Of a DNA stretch of 9,755 nt, positions 9,601-9,755 are shown in pieces. Each line of letters opens with the position of its first letter. Position 1 is the first letter of the stretch. Both the position numbers and the translations under genes were made by a program. The DNA lies in NCBI GenBank assembly GCA_900769345.1, contig CAAGGJ010000015.1, forward strand, positions 1 through 9,755, given 5' to 3'. The notes beneath the pieces were generated by a model. The model saw only the letters and a list, made by a program, of their open reading frames with translations, did no database searches and was not told the origin of the DNA. Source of the stretch: Bacteroidales bacterium (GTDB lineage: Bacteria > Bacteroidota > Bacteroidia > Bacteroidales > Muribaculaceae).

Positions 9601-9755
9601 ACGGCAACGTGGGCTGGATTGGTAGTCTGGAATATATGGAAAGCGGCAAGGGCTACATGCTGCAACGTCAAGCCAAGACCGACGCCGAACTGCAATATCC
9701 GTCGAAGTCGTCGATTGGACGCAAGACAATGTCAGTGACCCGCACTCGCGCTAAC
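522..9755 (+). CDS. Giant multidomain exported LamG/FN3/Ig-like surface protein, 3' end outside the window
   Basis: One uninterrupted frame of 3,078 codons begins at the ATG at 522 and reaches the window edge without a stop, so the C-terminus is missing. Visible order by residue: signal peptide (about 1-49), unrecognised beta-rich head (50-340), three FN3-like units (345-655), carboxypeptidase-regulatory-like fold containing LamG 1 (661-934), two further regulatory-like folds (957-1165), unrecognised module (1166-1965), FN3-like unit (1966-2105), SbsA-type Ig-like fold containing LamG 2 and LamG 3 (2111-2664), BACON-like domain (2668-2765) and C-terminal modules (2767-3048). No lipobox cysteine follows the signal, so a lipoprotein is unlikely. 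No catalytic motif is seen; LamG, BACON and FN3 units point to glycan or protein binding at the cell surface. Secretion by the type IX system is plausible for this phylum but needs the missing C-terminus. Frame, length and export signal are well supported; the function is inferred. No neighbouring gene is visible to place it in an operon. Confidence 0.93.
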   Translation, partial: MVNKKEKPIPPRRRDTMSPPWESLPMLRHLARLFIVVTMALAFAPAANANQFSEASIKFESLDMNAKQGVLVVTIPSYDDHDDDEAMSWQDGHNSGIWINGKQIVRFTSRISAGTNQDDRKYYWHKTYIYGDNGKNFNTYVEKMFVEETWNFVNDKNQDYGSAYSTPQLRDITSGQGSDDHGKYKQVYLQKVDNGQTYATYRIYLKGNFLRDSLSNGTKSIKVKVFQRMDVNGGNDYEFSKEVTLNTYTLPTAPTFSYDFSSNAGYYKFKIQNTKSGDSYKISNPTGIVNYYTTINSTSVDNDIYAENNDHVNVVVNYRSKINDYVNIENTYTTKLKAYPWPSNFGGEFNASTNGKVLLSWYIPKTYSSGNDCQEGDEFELQRSTDSNFSASNTTTLSTKVQYNRSTQDYKLYDDVSGTKFDGTYYYRIRRTASASKWGWNEFIDCSVPVSTKHKYIKSATAVMSDDTHVKITWDYDDGNIWSQGSKITITRFNTAKGTSYSKELSDEEINARSYTEELTTSCDVYTFDIAVVPGNTQYQRQTSVEVSCPNPIFIANVGQVTSLSASKGYFSDHVELEWTSDQKPIDVFSIRAREYGSGEDFRQIDQVSANMASKDYSYTDIKSNPGVVYEYQIAAVTKCGTQTVEEVYDKIEVGFRTPTGDIYGRVTFESGQAVPDAEVRAEVSDGTGITGKAYRFNGSNKLTTDTTLVLKNATNATLEAWVKPEGNGVIVKKPGMYTLEYLNDKFKFTVGGSQSVTTTDNVSKFTKSASFVHVSAVADTDKIYLYVNDTIQAVVNRTATVTDNNSQVEIGEGFKGVIDDVRLWSVARDSINIARDYGRYIVGNETGLDAYYTFDYSVSTQFFDISYKGTKYNKNHGSVSGATLVEDDVPTTSQLGFRSYTDTDGSYSLRSLPYRGNGTTYMVIPRLGIHKFESEKELRLLSEKSQSHTVNFTDKSSFEVSGKVYYDGGEVPVEGVMFKVDGVVVMDGKNNIIKTDADGHFTINVPVGTHEVRAELANHTFKKDGRITNLDGSDRNYQDMLPGVEIIDITRVRYIGRVAGGGIQEEYPLGHSLSKNNLADGIKVTLTYQGKYEAYSGSVEKNYEHFDNPYVKGGPKTNTANFSGNTITVIPNAETGEFMVDLLPLSYSVKVAVPGYDNISGNNEPVDLTNCFVKQYSVNEYVDSVSVEGQYINRTDSVEYNQMSKFIAKVDPSILVKQLENGSEIDYFGKEKIKVTTLDNSNSYELTTYDKDTGKYVIGMPIYEQYQNVTFGITTAEVYRYKDVNGNDKEGVEEDIVAVPEATLSFGGDLAYSGKGEEDEEEGDDEEIVTDENGYAEWTFQVDEPNTTSGLRSVSMTMTYDGSDKPIDWDGKFNAVVIGSVINGSDFITEGPDKLMFVLRDPPGTNSYSYLEKGITVSRTSSYTGELVNNFNITSTKKVGAAVITFVGLGAGSINNTELKNENGFGVSQTTMIGGTNSDYSEFSTTTRFTTSSEPLYVGSNGDLYVGYSTNIGVGTTDNIAVMSQKDYKKNIDAYTVLEDLTSKDAEYVVVKTRGLSLAEKYKTMFAYPQVFLENTMIPKWKDTRNQLLHQEGEVSDWQALADSTKTNYYVSKLPTDNPNFGRSNNDPVFGNNNLEDAFDGPSYKIYFPTNYDKVKTDSILVFNQSIERWEQHIADNEQQKVNAEPLNNVSFQAGGTYAYSESFATTRTETQRFSFTLAGNYFNDFGVNNNSAGFIISIDENASTTHGGEFTDEETAAHCQGFELVESGDDDYISVDICRETGYNKDGEFIKYKDMNSEETQFSTFIFKTKGGATSCPYEGEEKTRYYMPGKKVLNQATVQIEVPELSVENDYIQNVPSGKPAYFTLYLRNNSQAQEDGWFNLCLDGSSNEDGAQLYIDGAPVSTTGIPYLVPAGGSLKKTLEVRKGKAMTYDGLRLTLQSQCQCDPTDFLDDIVDDVILKVSFTPSATDVNIKSPSDNWTYNTKLPTEEVNGNTKHYMEITLNEFDVNYDNFQRVMLQYKPASGSDDDWITLKSFYNDTIPYKEALAKNQNAEMIDPTKAGTITYKLFMDDLPDQRYDLRAVGTSKNGVSEVYNYSAVHSGIKDMYNPRLFGSAQPANGVLTVNDEIRLNFNETIAEGLLTDNNFEVTGIRNGAQTDHSVSVRLDGENDVLTTEFNRNWHNKPLTVEMWVLADKPQDAVLFSQGTANSAIELGITADNRLKVKVGDKTIISDKQVAYDQGTWAHVAMTYDGEEKVSAFYNFVEYISEVETNGFDGEGTYTFGASIDGKNNFAGNMHNARIWDKVVSSARLQTNSLTLLSGSESNLLAYYPMSEARGDMLADKAHGANLELNGGTWVVPEGRAVKLDGTRHLDISSGSSCVIDSSMDYTMELWFKAEEGQKNAAIISNGRGDGGDFNHSFNEFCLGFDEEGRLAFSNNGTTATCTGTFNDNNWHHAAVAVNRTSGRAQIYVDGKLNTYFDANDLGGISSAYFNLGARVWSSDTTSVKTTDNYFKGEIDEFRMWKLYRSESIVSETFTQQLDGTEQGLMAYYPFETYVNNDGIKELTFSASDAKVQRDASMVVKPIEITDSLATISKVSAPVKSKGPVSKLLYDFVVNNDALIITLKEPYERIEKTIVTFTVDGVRDLNGNEIVSPITWSAYIDRNQLKWSESSLSVSKMVQEEKQFTVRANNNGGSIQHYTIENMPSWLDVTPSSGTIDPVSGVDIKFTVDAGLNIGTYDEVIYLRNDNNVVEALELTVKVDGEKPSWSVNPADYQYNMSIFGKMLINNTYSSDEEDILAAFDGNECVGICTNKYYKVNDMWYAMLTVYSNQTEASKDLEFRIWDASTGSTYIAEPSSPIHFVNNSVIGSPSNPVVFTAKDMRVQQINLAEGWSWISLNVNNKNLSDINALLAGNTWTADDLLKSETDGFVSYSSNGWVGTLPALNNTSMYMMRSAKAMTLDISGAPIDTKTCKLSIIGTKDDGTARWNYISYLPADNMTLKEALAGYEASEGDIVKSQTAVAMYDGNVGWIGSLEYMESGKGYMLQRQAKTDAELQYPSKSSIGRKTMSVTRTRAN
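669..1541 (+). other. Unrecognised beta-rich N-terminal head (residues 50-340)
   Basis: I do not recognise a family. The segment is rich in Tyr, Asn, Asp, Ser and Thr with alternating hydrophobic residues, which suggests beta-sandwich folds. An acidic cluster DDHDDDE lies at residues 79-85 and could bind metal. Codon use is AT-leaning (TTA, TCA, AAT, TAT frequent), unlike the LamG-bearing parts of the same gene. Its place directly after the signal peptide would put it at the exposed end if the C-terminus is the anchor. Confidence 0.5.
1554..2486 (+). other. Three fibronectin-III-like units (residues about 345-655)
   Basis: Each unit shows an early Trp-containing strand and a late Tyr-x-[YFIA]-x-[IV] strand, the FN3 signature. 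Unit 1 has VLLSWYIP from residue 357 and TYYYRIRR from 424. Unit 2 has HVKITWDYDD from 469 and VYTFDIAVV from about 525. Unit 3 has HVELEWTSD from 574 and VYEYQIAAV from about 629. The units are divergent and probably act as spacers or protein-binding modules. The assignment is by pattern only; other Ig-like folds would look similar. Confidence 0.6.
2502..3323 (+). other. Carboxypeptidase-regulatory-like fold split by LamG domain 1 (residues 661-934)
   Basis: The segment opens with GDIYGRVTFESGQAVPDAEV (661-680), the usual first half of a carboxypeptidase-regulatory-like domain. The matching second half, YTDTDGSYSLRSLPYRG, appears only after residue 900. Between them lies a LamG/concanavalin-like domain at about 690-860: AYRFNGSNKL, LEAWVKPEG with Trp722, GVIDDVRLWSVARD with Trp825, and LDAYYTFD near 850. 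LamG domains commonly bind glycans or other surface ligands. The order of half, LamG, half is read directly; that the two halves form one fold is inference. Confidence 0.65.
3390..4016 (+). other. Two further carboxypeptidase-regulatory-like units (residues 957-1165)
   Basis: Unit 1 (957-1025) has the full pattern: SGKVYYDGGEVPVEGVMF, then KTDADGHFTINVPVGTHEV. Unit 2 (about 1051-1165) is looser: RYIGRVAGG near 1055, a long loop, then ETGEFMVDLLPLSYSVKV from 1135 and PGYDN. Such folds are common transthyretin-like beta-sandwich spacers in Bacteroidota surface proteins. They follow the LamG-split copy, so the region is effectively a run of three related folds, one of them expanded. Confidence 0.6.
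4017..6416 (+). other. Large unrecognised central module (residues 1166-1965)
   Basis: I cannot assign a family. In order the segment holds: a beta-rich part; an acidic tract (1318-1328) leading to TDENGYAEWTF (1331-1341), which looks Ig-like; RDPPG (1401-1405) after DKLMFVL; a Gly-rich hydrophobic stretch (1440-1455); TTRFTTSSEPLYVG near 1487-1500; a probably helical part, RGLSLAEKYKTMF (1555-1567) and SIERWEQHIADNEQQK (1667-1682); an alternating Ser/Thr stretch (1691-1729); and a cysteine-bearing part (Cys 1761, 1780, 1818, 1885, 1944, 1946), including TSCPYEGEE. Even-numbered cysteines in an exported protein suggest disulfides. Codon use is more AT-rich than in the flanking LamG regions. 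The motifs look too defined to be linker, so this is probably a conserved functional unit. Confidence 0.55.
4473..4505 (+). repeat. Acidic GAA/GAT codon tract inside the giant gene
   Basis: Eleven codons, almost all GAA, GAG or GAT, encode an uninterrupted acidic run apart from one Gly (residues 1318-1328). The DNA is a purine-rich, trinucleotide-like tract that could change length by slippage in whole codons. The run sits in a loop just before an Ig-like strand (TDENG), so it may bind calcium or act as a flexible linker. Confidence 0.5.
6417..6836 (+). other. Fourth FN3-like unit (residues about 1966-2105)
   Basis: The segment has an N-terminal strand VNIKSPSDNWTYNT, a middle VMLQYKPASGSDDDWITL that resembles an FN3 core, and a late DLPDQRYDLRAVGTSKNG strand. 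The pattern 'DL..G.Y.LRA' is typical of FN3-like units that precede SbsA-type Ig-like domains in large surface proteins. It links the cysteine-bearing central module to the LamG-rich C-terminal half. Assignment is by pattern only. Confidence 0.45.
6852..8513 (+). other. SbsA-type Ig-like fold split by tandem LamG domains 2 and 3 (residues 2111-2664)
   Basis: The first half of a bacterial SbsA-type Ig-like (Big_5) domain lies at 2111-2155: SAQPANGVLTVNDEIRLNFN then NNFEVTGIRNG. Its apparent second half lies at 2607-2664: LLYDFVVNNDALIITL, then TVDGVRDLNGNEIVSPITW. Between them are two LamG domains. LamG 2 (2160-2335) has VRLDGENDVL, VEMWVLAD (Trp2191), WAHVAMTYDG (Trp2244), ARIWDK (Trp2303) and LLAYYPMSE. 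LamG 3 (2362-2556) has AVKLDGTRHLDI, MELWFKAEEG (Trp2394), WHHAAVAVN (Trp2454), GEIDEFRMWKLYRSE (Trp2524) and LMAYYPFE. Both keep the core Trp and the 'D-x-R-x-W' strand. The likely role is ligand or glycan binding. The LamG calls are strong; the split Ig fold is inferred from the order. Confidence 0.75.
8523..8816 (+). other. BACON-like Ig domain (residues 2668-2765)
   Basis: The order LKWSESSLSVSKMVQEEKQF, then MPSWLDVTPSSGTIDP (Trp2709), then GTYDEVIYLRNDNN and LELTVKV matches the BACON and related abnormal-spindle-like Ig patterns 'pWL.v.P.sG.i' and 'GtY...i.l'. BACON domains in Bacteroidota surface proteins and glycoside hydrolases are proposed to bind carbohydrate or mucin, or to hold catalytic domains away from the surface. 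The domain directly follows the second half of the split Ig-like fold. A related Ig family cannot be excluded. Confidence 0.6.
8820..9161 (+). other. C-terminal beta module (residues 2767-2880)
   Basis: The run SWSVNPADYQYNMSIFGKML, ILAAFDGNECVGICTNKYYK, WYAMLTVYSN and LEFRIWDASTGSTY resembles a module often found near the C-terminus of large Bacteroidota secreted proteins ('A.v.ge..G', then 'y.LtV', then '.f+iwD..tg'). Cys2799-x3-Cys2803 or nearby could form a disulfide. Its position just before the paired repeats suggests a stalk near the anchoring end. I cannot give a firm family name. Confidence 0.5.
9174..9665 (+). repeat. Two related GW-type protein repeats (residues 2885-3048)
   Basis: Two consecutive units share a spaced pattern. 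Unit A: GWSWISLNV (Trp2894), LLKSET (Lys2925), NGWVGTL (Trp2939), then YMM. Unit B: RWNYISYLP (Trp2989), IVKSQT (Lys3018), VGWIGSL (Trp3032), then GYML. The period is about 93-95 residues and the match is at protein level, not DNA level, so the duplication is old. Similar paired units occur near the C-termini of large Bacteroidota proteins. Only about 30 residues follow in the window, rich in Lys, Arg, Ser and Thr, leading to the missing end. Confidence 0.6.

Noticed and set aside
8898..9695. Reverse-strand open frame of 265 codons
   Set aside because: Another in-register shadow opposite the C-terminal repeats, with the same Val/His/Arg/Ala-biased composition.
522..9755. Frameshift or gene fusion break inside the giant frame
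   Set aside because: I translated the frame from end to end and found no stop codon; domain motifs continue in the same frame throughout.

Overview
The window is dominated by one gene. From position 522 to the last base (9755), a single + strand frame stays open for 3,078 codons with no stop, so it encodes the first 3,078 residues of a giant exported surface-type protein whose C-terminus lies outside the window. The N-terminus has a classical signal-peptide-like segment. The rest is a string of beta-sandwich modules typical of Bacteroidota surface proteins: fibronectin-III-like, carboxypeptidase-regulatory-like, LamG/concanavalin-like, SbsA-type bacterial Ig-like and BACON-like, followed by a C-terminal pair of 'GW..IS' repeats. 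The organism is most probably a gut-type member of Bacteroidales (Muribaculaceae or a Prevotella-like lineage). This rests on the domain repertoire, the AT-rich leader without a strong Shine-Dalgarno, TTTG-type promoter-like motifs and the codon choice; it is inference, not an identification.

Layout. Positions 1-521 contain no gene I can support. About 1-235 has roughly balanced base composition and a small perfect hairpin. About 236-521 is strongly AT-rich and holds a cluster of short inverted and direct repeats (TTTGAC/GTCAAA), plus weak Bacteroides-type promoter matches. The gene then runs: signal peptide (522-668); an unrecognised beta-rich head (669-1541); three FN3-like units (1554-2486); a carboxypeptidase-regulatory-like fold that appears to be split by a LamG domain (2502-3323); two more regulatory-like folds (3390-4016); an 800-residue module I do not recognise (4017-6416), with an acidic tract, an RDPPG motif, a helical stretch and paired cysteines; a further FN3-like unit (6417-6836); an SbsA-type Ig-like fold that appears to be split by two tandem LamG domains (6852-8513); a BACON-like domain (8523-8816); and the C-terminal region with two related repeats (8820-9665).

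The protein looks like a modular, cell-surface or secreted binding/adhesion molecule. LamG, BACON and FN3 units in this phylum usually bind glycans or act as spacers, and no catalytic centre is visible. Secretion through the type IX system is plausible, but the decisive C-terminal sorting domain is not in the window. The long reverse-strand open frames inside the gene are in exact codon register with it and follow from its avoidance of TTA, CTA and TCA codons. I do not regard them as genes.

The most notable points are the repeated architecture of LamG domains nested inside other beta-sandwich folds, the large unrecognised central module with its own codon usage, and the repeat-rich leader.
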